Program-made: the position numbers and the translations under genes
Part shown: one piece after another, positions 39,269-51,239 of the stretch
How the letters are laid out: each line of letters begins with the position of its first letter
How positions within the stretch are numbered: the first letter of the stretch is position 1
Assembly: GCA_963930655.1 (NCBI GenBank)
Contig: OZ005619.1
Location: 18,437,752-18,501,751 of the forward strand
DNA from: Myrica gale
Lineage: Eukaryota > Streptophyta > Magnoliopsida > Fagales > Myricaceae
DNA length: 64,000 nt
Direction of reading: 5' to 3'
Notes under the pieces: model-generated
Database searches by the model: none
What the model saw: the letters and a program-made list of their open reading frames with translations, nothing else
What the model was told of the DNA's origin: nothing

Positions 39269-39805
39269 GATGATAAGATATTTTCTTTTTAGTTCACCAG
39301 TTGAGGAATGTATTGTCTTGTACCTTAGTATCAGGAATTGCAGTTTGTAAATTGCTTCCCACGAACAGAAAGCAAGAAAAGAAATGTTTTGTGAATGTGT
39401 GTAAGAAGGCTAGTATTTTTCCTTCTCATTTCGTTAGTGTTCTGCATTTATTATTGAAATAGAAGACAAAAATATTATTTTTTCTATCAAAGTAAGGAAT
39501 GACCTGTCACTACTGGAGCCTGAGTCTTAAGTTATGAACACTTGAGGCTGTAGTAGTTCATGAATAATGCGGCTTTATGGATTATATGTACTTTTCTTTG
39601 AGAATTGCATAGAGATTGCAAGAGGGGTTTATATTTGATAAAGAGCACCTGCAATTAGAGAGAAATGAAATTTGCCGAAAGAAAGAAAGGGAAGAAATTG
39701 CAGTGCTAGTGTAAAGGTAAGGTATTGCCTGCTGTCTCTAGTCAGTAGTCAGTGACCTTTAAGCTCCGCTTTGATGGCATGCCGGAAACCCCTTGGCAAA
39801 ACAAG
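39269..39805. other. Hydrolase 3' flank
   Basis: 3' UTR and spacer, AT-rich at 39450-39480. No gene recognised. It ends at the target-site duplication of the next element. Confidence 0.5.
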
Positions 39806-40170
39806 AGGAACATTAGCATAGATCAACGTGCAGCCCCAATCGAGATAGAGCAAATTAAGTCTAGAGAGAGGGACTCGTTCTCTCTAGAATTCCCCCTCTC
39901 CCTCGTTTGAAAGCCTCTTCAGCTCTCCTGCTTTGGCTGGGGCCCCTCCTCCCTTTCCTTTTCTCTAGCCACCCTTTTGGTGGCCGAAGCTTCTCCGGTT
40001 TTATTTTTGTTTTTCTTTTAGTTGTTAGATTCTGGCCTTTCCGGTGGTCTTTGGTGTGCACGACTTTTTTGGTGGCTCTCCTCTCCTTTTGACGCCCAAA
40101 TCTGGACCTGAGCAGCGGCATTCGGCCTACGCGTGAGCTTTCACGCCGTCCCATGCGCGCGCGTGGATTT

Positions 40171-43100
40171 CATGCGCCTAGGGTAATGGAGGTACCGGAT
40201 GCCAAAAACCAAATACCGAAACCGGTGCCGAAATTCCGACAGTCTAAATGGACATATACATAAAACCAAATACTAAATACAATAAAACCAAACAAATAAA
40301 TTTACAAATTACAAATAAACATATACATATACATATACACTTATAAAAAAAACATATACATATACATATACATAAAGTAAAGTGTACAAATAATACAAAT
40401 TTACATCCTCTAAAATAAACTACAAATTAAATAGTTGAATTGATGGAATAAAATGTTGGTTATTTAATCGAAACATCACTATTATATTGTTATGATAGTG
40501 TTAGTTTTGTATGACCTGTTTATTTATGTCCATAATATTCAATGACCAACTACAAAAGATTGGTCACTAACTCACTAATTAAAGTTTCAACTAATGCATA
40601 ACATAACACGTGATTGATTACTTCCCATTTTCCAAAACAATGAAACATCACAATATCAAATTAATAACTTTACAAAATAATGAAAATTATGGAATATATG
40701 CACATCACCATGTCCAATGTCTCAATGTTCATCATGAAAAAAAAATTCAAATCTAAAACAAAATTATTTATGTTTATTGCATATTCATACCTAAAAAAGA
40801 ACAAAATACAACACAACCCAAAATCCAAGTTTCTTATTACCAATCAATCCTATTATCTAATTTATTTGAGATTATAAGTCTAACATTTATTAATCTAATA
40901 TTATGGGCATTTTCCTTAAAAAAAATAAAACAACTTCTAACACTTAAATCTAAACTTATATTGCTATACAAATATACTGTAATACTCAAATTGTATAATT
41001 GTATTTTGTAACAATAAAAATGAAATAAAATACCATTATACCTCCCTCTAATCGTCCACGTCAAGTGTCACGCTATCCGTGTTGGAGACCGAGATAATAG
41101 ACATCAGTTGTGTGGGGTTATTAACCATGTCTGGAAACAAAGAGCATTTTAAAAAAAAACACGTAACAATTGAAAAAAACTAAACAACGAAATCATTACA
41201 TTTTCCACATTATGACTAGCTAAATATTCTATTCCGTCACCATCAGGTCTATCACCAATCTCAAGTTCACCTTCAGCATCTTCATGAATAGAAGCAGATT
41301 GCAACCAATTCTGAGCACATATAAGACCTTCCACTGTTCTAGGAGCCAGGGAGATTCGAAAAGTATCTAATACACGTCATCTTGTGCTAAAGATCGACTC
41401 AGATGACACGGTTGTAATAGGGATGACAAGTACATCTCGAGCAATCCGAGCAAGTATATGGAACTTAAACTGATTCACTTTCCACCAAGCCAGAATATCA
41501 AAATCCTTAATCTTAGGTTTAGGAGGCCCCATCAGGTATTTATCCACTTCAGATGTAGTTTCTACGACATCATCTTCCCCCATGAAAAGACATATACTAA
41601 CTCCACATGCGGTCTTCTGTACCACTTGCAGTCGAACTAGAACCACCAGCTTCACTTATTGTCCCTTAACGCCTTGAAGTATTATCATTACCAAAAGCAA
41701 CATTGTATTCCATAAACAATGGATCAAATGTGCTTCTAACCAAACAAGTCATCGTCCGACCCTCCTCTTTCCCCAATGTCTTAGAGAACAAAAAAAGCAA
41801 CCAAACCAACTTTAATTGGGGATCAAGTGTTGTTGCCACAAACGATAGTTTATTCACATCTTTCAGATCACCCCAATATTTATCATACTTTACTTGCATC
41901 CTCCTCGCCATATTCACCAACGAATCATCCTTACTTTGAGCGAAATCCTTCAATTAGTTGTGAATCAAAGCCAACTGCGTACAAAACAAGTTTGCAGTAA
42001 CAGTCTTCGACACAGATATCCTTAGCGTGACATTATAAAACAATTCAAGAAGTTTATAAAATGCTTTACATGCACCCAATCCTCTTTAGTTGGCGGCCCC
42101 AACCCCTTCTTCCTATGTCCGTCATCAGTTAAGAAATCCAAAAAACTCATCATATCATCGAAAGTCAACATATCACTAAAAATATCTTCATACTTCATTG
42201 CAGACTCCAACATACTATATGTCGAATTTCATCTCGTAGGTACATCAAGTTGCAAGAATCCATCAGTAGGAAACGACCTCTTTCTCACACAACTTCTAAA
42301 ATAATCCAACCGTTGAGGGGATGACTTAACATAATTCACACAATTTCTAACCTTAACCATCGAATAATCTCATTCTTTCAAACCATCTTGCACAATCAAG
42401 TTTAAGATATGTGCACTACATCTCATGTGAATAAATGCATGTCCAATCCTTTTAAAATGATTTACTGCAATATTATTAGATGATACATTATCCATTGTGA
42501 TTGCAAGAACCTTATTAATTCCTCATTCATGCTCGCATTCCTCCAATTCAATTGCAATTGTAAACCCTTTGTGATCCGCGAATCTACGAAATCCAAGAAT
42601 CCTTTTGTGCAACATAAACTTAGAATCAATAAAATGGTCAGTCACAGACATATAGTTCATATTCTGAATCGAAGTCCACGTGTTGGTTGTATAACAAATC
42701 CTAGGTCGCGTTCCTAAAATGATATTCCTTAACTTATTCTTCTCATTAAGATAAAGACTCATACAATCCTTCATCACTGTGTATCGAGAGGGCATCCTAA
42801 ATCGGGGCTTAAGTTCATGAATAATATCTTTGAACCAATCCTTGCTCACCACCCTAAATGGCAACTCATCGATGATTATGAATCGAGCGATGACCCTCCT
42901 AATCTTTTTCTCATAATACGTATCAATCTTCATCTCCCCCACGACATTCCCCTTCGCCAATTTTGAAAAAGCATCGTGAGTGAATTTCGATTGAGAGAAG
43001 TCCAACTTACTTTGCTTCCGTTGATAGGCTAAATAACCCTTCAAGTGAGACCTCATACCGGAGGTCCCTTGACGGGTGTGGTGAACCCCAACTGCGTGAT

Positions 43101-44535
43101 TACAATAATTACACTTTGCCATCGGCTTCTCTGGATCAGTTATTTTTCGTCCCTTGTGTAATGATTCCACATGAGAGATGGTTGAAAAATTTTCCTCCTC
43201 TTTGGGACTGGGAGAGGTGGCGCTGACACATCAACACTACCCCTAAGTTGAGGAGCCGACTCCTCACCAATAATAGGGGAGGAAGCATCGACTCCTTCTT
43301 GGAGGCGTGGTGTCGATGAGTTAACCGAAGGAGCAGAAGAAGTAAATGGATCCATCTGAGAAAACAAAAAAGTTTTGAAAAAAAAATCATACGATTACAA
43401 AACATGTGGCATATTCCCGATCATTAAATCATATTTAACACTCGAATTATTGAAATATATCAACATGCAAAGCAACATAATTGAATAAAACCAAACAGAT
43501 TTCAAATTTTCAAGGGTAGAAACTAGAAGACTAATATATCAAAGCAACATAATTGAAGACTAACATGCAAAGCAACCTAATTGAATAAAACCAAACTGAT
43601 TGCACAAACAACTAACAATCAAATCCTCCAATCATTCAAGTTCATCCTCCACAGTTTCACAACCTAATCTACAATCTACATTCTAAAATTCTAAATTAAT
43701 TAATGAACTACTAATCTACTATAAATAATTAACTCAGTTACTCAATAAAAAAAAATTGAATTCACCTCAATGGCAGTGCACTAACCACATGACAGCGAAC
43801 ACAAATTCACAATCTAAACTTGGCACCTGCACAATTTTTTTTCCTATTATTAACAAATCTGAGATAATCAAATGAAGAACTGAATAAGAAATTAAGAATA
43901 ACTGATAAATTATAATGATATTAACGAAAATGAAATTTAAAAAAAAAACAACCAAACAACAAAATTTCGTGAATCTGTAGACTGTGTAACTGTGACTGTG
44001 AATCAGTGTGATAGTGGTCTGAATCTGTGAGATTTGTGAGAGAGAGAGAGAGAGATAAGTGGTTGTCGGCGACTCGGCACTGGCAGCCTTCGAACTTCGA
44101 AACAAACGGCGTCCACCGAGACCCAAGGTTGAGAGAGAAGAGAGTGGATGAGCAGAGAGAGAGAGAAAGTCAGTTGTGAGAGGAGGTCGGAGGGGAGGAG
44201 AAACGAGAGACGAAGACTCGGAGAGAGGCAGAAGGGGAGGGACGAGGGAGGCTCAAAATAATTTAGAAAAATGAGGGGCGATGCTCGTGGGTTTTGAAAA
44301 CCCTAGACCAAAATGCGCAGTTTTGGCCTAATCCAAAGTTGTGCGTTTTGATTTTTTTTTTAAAAAAAGGTACTGACATTCCGCCTGTACCAGTGGGATT
44401 ATCGGTACCAGTACAAGTTCCGGTATTTCTGAGAACTCCCTACCGGTTCTGGGTCCGGTTCCGAACGGTACACGTCGACCATACCTGGAACAGGTGCCGG
44501 TACCGACGGTAGAAAATCCCACCCCTACATGCGCC
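40171..44535 (-). mobile_element. hAT transposon (about 4.35 kb) with 8-bp target-site duplication
   Basis: catgcgcc flanks it at 40171-40178 and 44528-44535. The ends are tagggtaatggaggtaccgg on the left and, read on the - strand, taggggtgggattttctacc on the right: imperfect terminal inverted repeats with ggtaccgg-type subterminal repeats on both sides. A damaged BED-finger hAT transposase lies inside on the - strand. It inserted into retroposon 3 directly beside the solo LTR. Confidence 0.85.
41377..43405 (-). pseudogene. hAT family transposase, multiply disrupted
   Basis: Pieces in order on the - strand. (1) A BED zinc finger, CNYC...HLKGY, about 43115-43025. (2) The RNase H-like core start with TYYEKKIRRVIARFIIIDEL, PSRYTVMKDC and ICYTTNTWTS, 42940-42560. 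(3) A FLTDDGHRKKGLG piece at 42213-42022. (4) An hAT-like middle domain, KYDKYWGDLKDVNKLSFVAT, 41953-41666. (5) The C-terminal dimerisation domain, FDILAWWKVNQFKFHILARI to PITTVSSESIFSTR, 41540-41377. Stops and frameshifts separate these blocks, so the copy cannot make transposase. The fragments are collinear with Ac/Tam3-type BED-hAT proteins. Confidence 0.85.
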
Positions 44536-45765
44536 TGATATTCCTAGGATTAAGGCAACCCAAGAGGGGGGGTGAATTGAGTTTCAATACTTTTTCGAAA
44601 ATTACCCCAAATAGTGTGTTTGCTAGCTACAAAAGAAAACTTTAAAGCATTAAACTAGTGGCACAAATAAAGAGATAAGGGAAGAGAAGCAAACACAATA
44701 TTTTAGGTGGTTCGGCAAGCCCGCCTACGTCCACCCCTCAAGCTCCTTTACCGAGCCTTGAGATTTCTTCACTATTCTCCCTTCAACCAAGGAAAATGTT
44801 TCCTTACACTTGAGCTTGAGAAAACCCTCTTCAAGCCTCAAGAACGAGTTTGAGAACAAGCCTCTCCAAACTCCTTCTTTCGATGAACAACCATCACCGA
44901 AAGGATGCAAGAGAATCACTCTCTTAGGAATGTGTATGGTTGAACAAAATTTCTCTAAAACTCCCTTGATGGAGTAGATATTACAATGAGAAATAACTAG
45001 CTCTTAGGCTTCACACAATAACAAGGATGTGAAAATGAAGATTATGTGTGAATGAAGTTTGAATGAGGATTGGAAGGTTTTTGATCACTCTTAGCCTTTG
45101 TAAAATGATTATGGACGATTGAGTTATGTTTCAAAGGCGTGGGAATGACTTTATATAGACCTCATGAGAAAAATTGTCGTTAGAGTGATCTGTTAAAAAG
45201 AGCCGGTCGACCGCTACATGAACCGGTCGACCGCTTCAAGTTACCGTTGCACAACGGTCACTTTGTCAGAAGCCTAACGACTCTTTAATAAATGCAACTG
45301 GTCGACCGCTTGGTGGAGCAGTCGTAGGTCCGGTCGACCGCTTCATTGAGTCGGTCGACCTCCTCAACTTAATCTTGATCCGGTTGATTTAAAATCTTGA
45401 TTTAGACCAACTTAGAATACCCAATTTTAAACTCTAACTTCTCATAAGTATGTAAAAAGGTTTGAGAGTATATTTGGGATATTTTGAAGCCATTAAAAAG
45501 GTGTTAATCTTTCAACAAACGTTAAAACGGTTTATGCAAGTTTTGAAGACTTATGCATATGTGTGATTGAAATCCTAGTTAAAGATGAAGTCTTAGAGTT
45601 ACAAAGATTACCCTAGCATCTTGAGTCTTCACTTTAAGATCACTTCCATTGAAGGTGACGTTGTTTGATGACTCCGTGCTCATTTTGGATCCGCTTTGCT
45701 TCATATCTCAATTACTTCTATTGTTATCATCAAAACATGGATTGTGACTAAAAGCCAACAACGCC
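44531..45765 (-). mobile_element. Solo LTR, SIRE/Maximus-like copia type (1225 bp)
   Basis: The element occupies 44536-45760. On the - strand it begins tgttggcttttagtc, soon followed by gttttgatgataacaat, and ends cctaggaatatca, giving TG...CA termini. The adjacent bases gcgcc (44531-44535) and acgcc (45761-45765) are a 5-bp duplication with one mismatch. The gatgataac start and the ccccctcttgggttgcc string near the 3' end are features I associate with Sirevirus-type LTRs. Six copies of the ggtcgacc motif lie at 45205-45361. No internal retrotransposon domain is present, so recombination between two LTRs is likely. Confidence 0.65.
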
Positions 45766-46421
45766 GACCTTTTTTGCTCATATCCTGGAGAATTTGAGCA
45801 GTTTTTGGAAGACTTGACCTGCCCTCCGTGCTTAGCTCCCCTTGGCGGTCTTTGTTATCTCTGCCCGACCTCTCCTTGCCTGCGCGTGTAGGCCACGCGC
45901 GGCCGTGGGCGCGTGTGTTGTCTATATGCGCAACGTTTTTTACTCTCTGTCGCTTCTGGATACCTCCATTTTGTGCCGTTTGAAGCTGTCACTCTTCTTC
46001 CTCCTAGTGCAACTAGTCTTTGCATGAAGATTTTCTTGAAGGAGTCGGATTGTCGCTCTCTTCGCCCTCCTCTAGTGGAAGCCTCCATCGCTTTGCGCGA
46101 TGGTTGTATTGTGTTTCTGTCACTGTGACCGATTTGTGTGTGTCCTGTGTGTTGGCCCTTGTGGCCAGTTTGTGTTGGTTCTGTGTTGGCCCTTATGGCC
46201 CGTTTGTTGTTTTGGTGTTTGTTTAACAACCCTTGTTGTTGTTGGTGGTACCAACTGTTAAGTTCGGTTTGGTTACCGACTCTTTAGGTCCAATTTATTG
46301 TAGGGCCTTTTAGTCCATTTAGATCTTTCGTTAGCCTTCCAATTGTTTTTATGTTTTGTAATGGTTGTACATTTCTCGGATATTAATATAGTATCTATGA
46401 AAAAAAAGGAACATTAGCGTA

Positions 46422-48379
46422 GGACTGGGCTACCCATGTTTCCTCTGGGCAGTGTAATGGTTGTTGGAGAGTTTGCAGGGGTCTTCCAACACGCTGCCAC
46501 ACCTCCTGACATATTTCATATATATATATTAAAAACCACTTTTATTAAAATGTGTTCGTTTTAATTCTTATGTTCTTATTATACGCTGAATTGCCCAAAA
46601 AAATTGGGGAAAATGTCCTTGTTATATAAAAGAAAAAAAAACGAGCTCCTAAACCCTTCTCTCGTTTCTCCAAACCCATTTACAGTACTGATTCTTACTC
46701 TTCTCTCTCGCTCTGATGTTCGACGGGTTCTTGTCGCGTTAAGTCGCGCGTAATTCTCCTCCGAGCAATCCCCCTTCTGGTTTTCTCTCGTTGCTCAGCG
46801 TTTTGATTCCGTGCTGTTTTGTTTTGGTGGATTTTTTGGGAAGTTTTTTGGTTCTCGCAAATCCGTCTACTTGATTTTGAAAAAAAGTTTGAAGCTTTCT
46901 CTCTAAGTTTAGAATCAAGTGTTCGTGTTCGAGCAACAAACAGGTTGTGATTTTTCAGTTGATTAATAAAATCCCGAGCTTGAGTTAAGAGAATACGTTA
47001 TAGAGGAATTGTATGATTGTTGGGAATGAACAATTTGTCTTGGTGTATTTTCTTAAAGGGTCTTGCTTCAGTATGCTGCTTTTTTTTAAAAAAATCTCGG
47101 TTGTATTTGTGCTGTCCTTGATATTGTTCGTACAGAGAACCCCACATAAATTTGAGGACTATCAGCCATGTAGATGATGTGAAAATCACATTTACTGCTG
47201 CAATTACAAAGGTTTGGCTTTGGTTTTGTTTGTTTGGTGACTTCTATGTATCTGAAGGTTTCAAAGAACATGAATGATATAATCGCCACTGTCCGTGGAA
47301 CAGGTGCTAGCCGAAGAAGGCAACGCTGTTGCCGTTCATGAGATTGGCGAACAAGGCTCCGATTGCTGGAATTTTGTTCTCCAATTTCCGCACTTTGTTG
47401 CAGTCACCCCTTCCTCCAAAGCTGTCTAATTTCACTTAAATGGGAAACGACAGGTTCAAATAGTTGACATGGATCGTTGACGTGGCAATGCCATGTCGTA
47501 GACCTTTTCTTTCAACTGCAGAATGATTTTGTTTTCTTTTCTTCTTTAAAAATATAAGTTTTATAGTCTAACAAACTATTTTATGTATAAAAAACCTATT
47601 TTTAATTAAAAACTGTGCTAGGATTGAAATCTGTTTACGGGTGGGTTTGTGTGGTAAAATTTTTGGTATTGAGTTTAGTGTTGGTATTGGGTTTAGCGAA
47701 AAAGTAAAGAGAGAGGTAATAGTTTATAGTTTTTGTAATTTTTTATATTTTTTTATGGGAGAGAGAGATTATATTGGAGTATTTTATTAGGAGAGAGAAA
47801 ATTTTGGGGAAAATTTTACATGCAAACGCAGCCTACGTCTATCAAGTAATCCCTTTCAGGCATCATTATTAATTCAAAAACTAGACGATGGAAGTCATTA
47901 ACTTTTGCTGAGATGTTCTTGTTTACCTCCGTGGAAATTATTCTATCGAAAGCTATTGCTGTCAATATATAACTTCGAGTTCGTGAAGGGCACAGTTTAC
48001 GTTTCTTGTTTTACTGTTAGCTCTGATTGGTTCCTTCACTGGCAGAGGTAACACAAAATTTAGGCTGGTCAAGCCTGTGACTGAAAAAAGGTAATTCTAA
48101 TTCTTTTTGGCTAAACAGACCTGGCTGTGAACTCATTTTCAACTTATATTTTAATAGGGTGGAACAGAGAATTCCAATTATATCGTAACAGAGGGTAAAA
48201 AGATTCTGAACAATAGACGAAAGTAAATAAAGTTTGGCACAACTTAACATTTTGCATCTGCATCTTATTACTTTTATAAAAAGAATCTCCTGAAAATTTT
48301 TGTGTGCAATATTTACAAGATAAATCTATCTGCATATATGAGTTGACATGGCGATATCCATGTACAGCATGCAGGATTC
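46422..48379. other. Spacer with possible unrecognised transcription unit
   Basis: 46640-46950 is a pyrimidine-rich leader-like sequence. At 47141-47216 an acceptor- and donor-flanked open segment reads EPHINLRTISHVDDVKITF, and its frame can be continued after the acceptor at about 47304 with VLAEEGNAVAVHEIGEQGSD to a stop near 47427. I do not recognise the product and cannot find a convincing start, so this is not called as a gene. 47500-48340 is AT-rich with no signal. Confidence 0.35.
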
Positions 48380-51032
48380 TCACTTTTCCTCCAGCAACTT
48401 CAAAGCAGTTGCAATCAGTGAGTGGATTGTAGTGCTGTGCCGGTTAAGTCCAACAGTACCAGAGAAAATATTGAAGCTCTCAAGCTCTGCTGTGGTCTCC
48501 AAGACACCCTCAAGCACATTCTCCATTCCCAGATCCTTGAAAATGTGTACATTCCTTTCCTTGTCTTTCATCATCCATATTGCCAACTCTATAGCAAACC
48601 TCCTTATCCTGGGAATTTTAATTGGTGGATGTCGGTGCTTCTCCAGTATCTTGACCAATTCATCGGCCACTTCAGCCTCAGTTATTCCTGCTTTCTTAAA
48701 CGTGATGCTTGATTCTTGAGAACTCATGAATTTAAAAACATGTGCAGCTAGTCCAAGCATCACTTCCTGTAGTTTGTTCTCTTCTGACATGATTGCGTGA
48801 AGCACCTGCAAAATGAGGGGAAGGGCTGAAAGTTTAGTAAAGGTAAGGATCGCAACTCTAGTGTTGAATAGTTCAATTTGAAAACTTGTATTCTGGTGCC
48901 CCATCTGACAAAATTTATTAGGAAAAGAAAATGCATTTGTAGTTATCATGAAAAGCACTTACTGTAGGCCCTGCAGCTGTAACTCCCTTTAGGTGGTTGA
49001 AGCAATCTGCACTACTGTAGGTACACAAATTTCTTAAGATTCTAGCGGCATTTATACGCAGTAATGGAACTTCTAGTGCTCCTACTAGCCTTTCTAGTAC
49101 ATGCAGCTTCAAAATACGATAACAGTTATTCGTGCTTTCTAAGGCCAGCATTGCTAGTGCTTCTCCAGCAGCAATTCTTACATGGTTCTGACTATCCGGC
49201 ATCCCCTTTTTGAAGAAAATATTAAACAACTCCTTCAGAACTCCACCTGTTCCCCCAATCCTTTCAGTTGCGTCCTCTTCTAGTGCCAGATTGGTTAAAA
49301 TTTCAATGCCAAGTTTTTGCAGCACTGGATGTCTCTCTCCATACCATAGAATATCTCTTATGTTGCTGATGGAAAAAACTATCTCAGAAATTTCTCTTCG
49401 AAGATGTTTTCCCATGGCGCCGGTTGTGCTTGCCAGCATCTTCACCACTTGCAATGATCGTTTCACTGTTTGAATCTGAGATTCTGCAACATTTGTGTCC
49501 TTCAACACCCTTTCTTCAGCATGTGTAAAATCTATGATTTTTGGTAGGAGGCCCCTTGTATTTCCAATCTTTCCACAGTTATCATGGTCACGTGCAAGTT
49601 TCTTCAGAATACGAAGTCCTAAATGATTGAATGTCCAGAATGCATAAATTGCATGGTCAAGGACTATTTTCTTTTCACTGATTTCATCTGCTGCACCACT
49701 GCAGCTTCTGTTTGTTTGGAGCAGAGATGATATTGATTCCATGGCACCAGGTATGCCAGCAATCCGGAGGGAGTTTTGCTTTTTGCCTGCTAGGTTTGAC
49801 AATATGTCTGCAGCTGATCGCCTGATTTCTTCGTCTTGTGGGTCTGTCCAATTTAACATCTCTACTAATCTCTCTATCACCAATAAATTAATCCCTATTT
49901 TTTGGAGGGTATCATCAGAAAACCGCTCGTTGAATGAAAATTTTTGAAGTATCCTTACTCCAATGAGCTGCTCATCAGGAGAACTTGAAGCCAATAGTTC
50001 CATCGCAAAAGAAACCATATCCATTTTCAAGCCATCAAACATGCTTCCATTTACACATCTTGAATAGGCATCATAGAAGAACCTTCTGATTGAAACCATT
50101 CCTGTAGGTCCCAATGAACACTCTTTGTTCACTTCATCCAACAGTTTTTGGTAGCTGACCTTCCACTCCCAGTAAGCTTTCTCCATTAGAAACATCAGTG
50201 CTTCTGCTAATGCCAGGGAATAGAAAATATACAGAGCAGATTTCCGATTCCTCTTGTCAGTGTCTCCCTTTTGTACCTCACCATAGTTGTGCTTGATGAG
50301 CTTCATCAATGAGAGTACCACACAAGCTGTTGCAGATAGAAGTTGGAGCCAATAGAGAAACTTACTGACATTTTTTGAGACAAAAACCCATTGAGAAAAT
50401 GGTAGAAATGGAACATCCGAACTTTTCCATGTCCTGGTTGGCATTCTTTGGGGATCACTGAATCCAGGGCTTGCTGTGTCGTTTGTTTCTGTTACTTTTG
50501 CCTGGTGCTCACTTTGTCTCCACACTAAACAAGCTGGTCGGAAATTTGCTTTTACAGTTCCAATCCGGAACTGTAAGCTGGATCTCAGAGCGCGAAAACT
50601 GTTGATTCCAGCATCTGTGATTGACCATGTGGCTTGGTGTTGCCATTCAAGCTCATGACTCCTGCTGAATATACGAGTGCCCTCGATCAACAGGATGATG
50701 GTAATGAACCAGAAGTCGGTTTTATCCAAGGTGATGGCAAAACCACCTAGAAGAACGACTGTTGCCCATACGAACCCAAGAGTTCCAAGGCCTGTAGCTG
50801 CTTTCTCAAGAACTGCAAGCCGTAGAGCAAAAAGAGTAAGCTCCTTTTCTGGCGCTCGAACTGCTGGGATTGCTGGACAAACAGATTCTACATTGCTGCT
50901 GTCTCTCTTCTCGATTCCGGTCTGGGGTGCAAATATTGTGGTACCTGAACTGAAGTTTCCGCTGAGCTTCTGAAGCTCACCAATCTTCAGATGAATGCTT
51001 CCTTCACTTTCTGCTGAATTCCGATCATCCAT
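48380..51032 (-). CDS. Membrane-anchored armadillo-repeat protein, paralogue A (831 aa, 2 exons)
   Basis: Uncharacterised plant ARM-repeat superfamily member; no biochemical function is known to me. Exon 1 is 51032-48963 and exon 2 is 48805-48380, joined at a phase-0 GT-AG intron. The N-terminal 60 residues are variable and hydrophilic. A conserved ALRLAVLEKAATGLGTLGFV block then leads into hydrophobic segments at about 80-102, 106-120, 228-246 and 268-288, so the protein is probably an integral membrane protein. After about residue 350 come armadillo-type helical repeats: IRRSAADILSNLAGKKQNSL, LGLRILKKLARDHDNCGKIG, IEILTNLALEEDATERIGGT, VRIAAGEALAMLALES and INAARILRNLCTYSS. Exon 2 adds further helices (EVMLGLAAHVFKFM, RRFAIELAIWMMKD). 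It is the first of three tandem paralogues. Confidence 0.9.
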
Positions 51033-51226
51033 GTTGCTGGTTCAACGAGCTTTGAAACTAGCTCTTATCTTTCAATCAGATCAACTGGGTTGCTCAGAAA
51101 AACAAAATCAACTTGGTTGAACCCCTGAAGAGATTTGGCAGATGTGGTCTTAGAAGTGCTACAGGGAGAACTTCCGTGTTTCAATGTCTTTTGGTTTGAG
51201 CCGTGATGTAAAGAATGGAGAAGTGG

Positions 51227-51234
51227 TTTTTATA
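51227..51234 (-). promoter_or_regulatory. Candidate TATA box of ARM paralogue A
   Basis: tataaaaa on the - strand, about 200 bp upstream of the ATG, within a block aligned to the upstream region of paralogue C (tataaaca at 63517-63524). Conservation between paralogues supports function. Confidence 0.5.
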
Positions 51235-51239
51235 AAGAT

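Larger units (their letters stand above)
39806..46421 (+). mobile_element. Poly(A) retroposon 3 (LINE-tailed), split by two later insertions
   Basis: aggaacattagcata (39806-39820) and aggaacattagcgta (46407-46421) are a 15-bp target-site duplication with one mismatch. The left part (39821-40178) has the pyrimidine-rich head and the acceptor-like tttttcttttag. The right part (45761-46406) continues with GC-rich sequence, a repeated ttggccctt(a/g)tggcc motif (46151 and 46187), and a LINE-like end ggatattaatatagtatctatg followed by a run of A. Without the hAT (4357 bp with its duplication) and the solo LTR (1230 bp) the original insertion was about 1.0 kb. No reverse transcriptase. Confidence 0.75.

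Noticed and set aside
43767..44126. 119-codon - strand frame near the hAT end
   Set aside because: Low-complexity (Ile/Leu/Ser) sequence in the transposon subterminal region; not part of the transposase.
49210..50973. + strand open frames opposite ARM paralogue A, with counterparts opposite B and C
   Set aside because: The recurrence at equivalent positions comes from antisense of a conserved coding sequence; no independent evidence.
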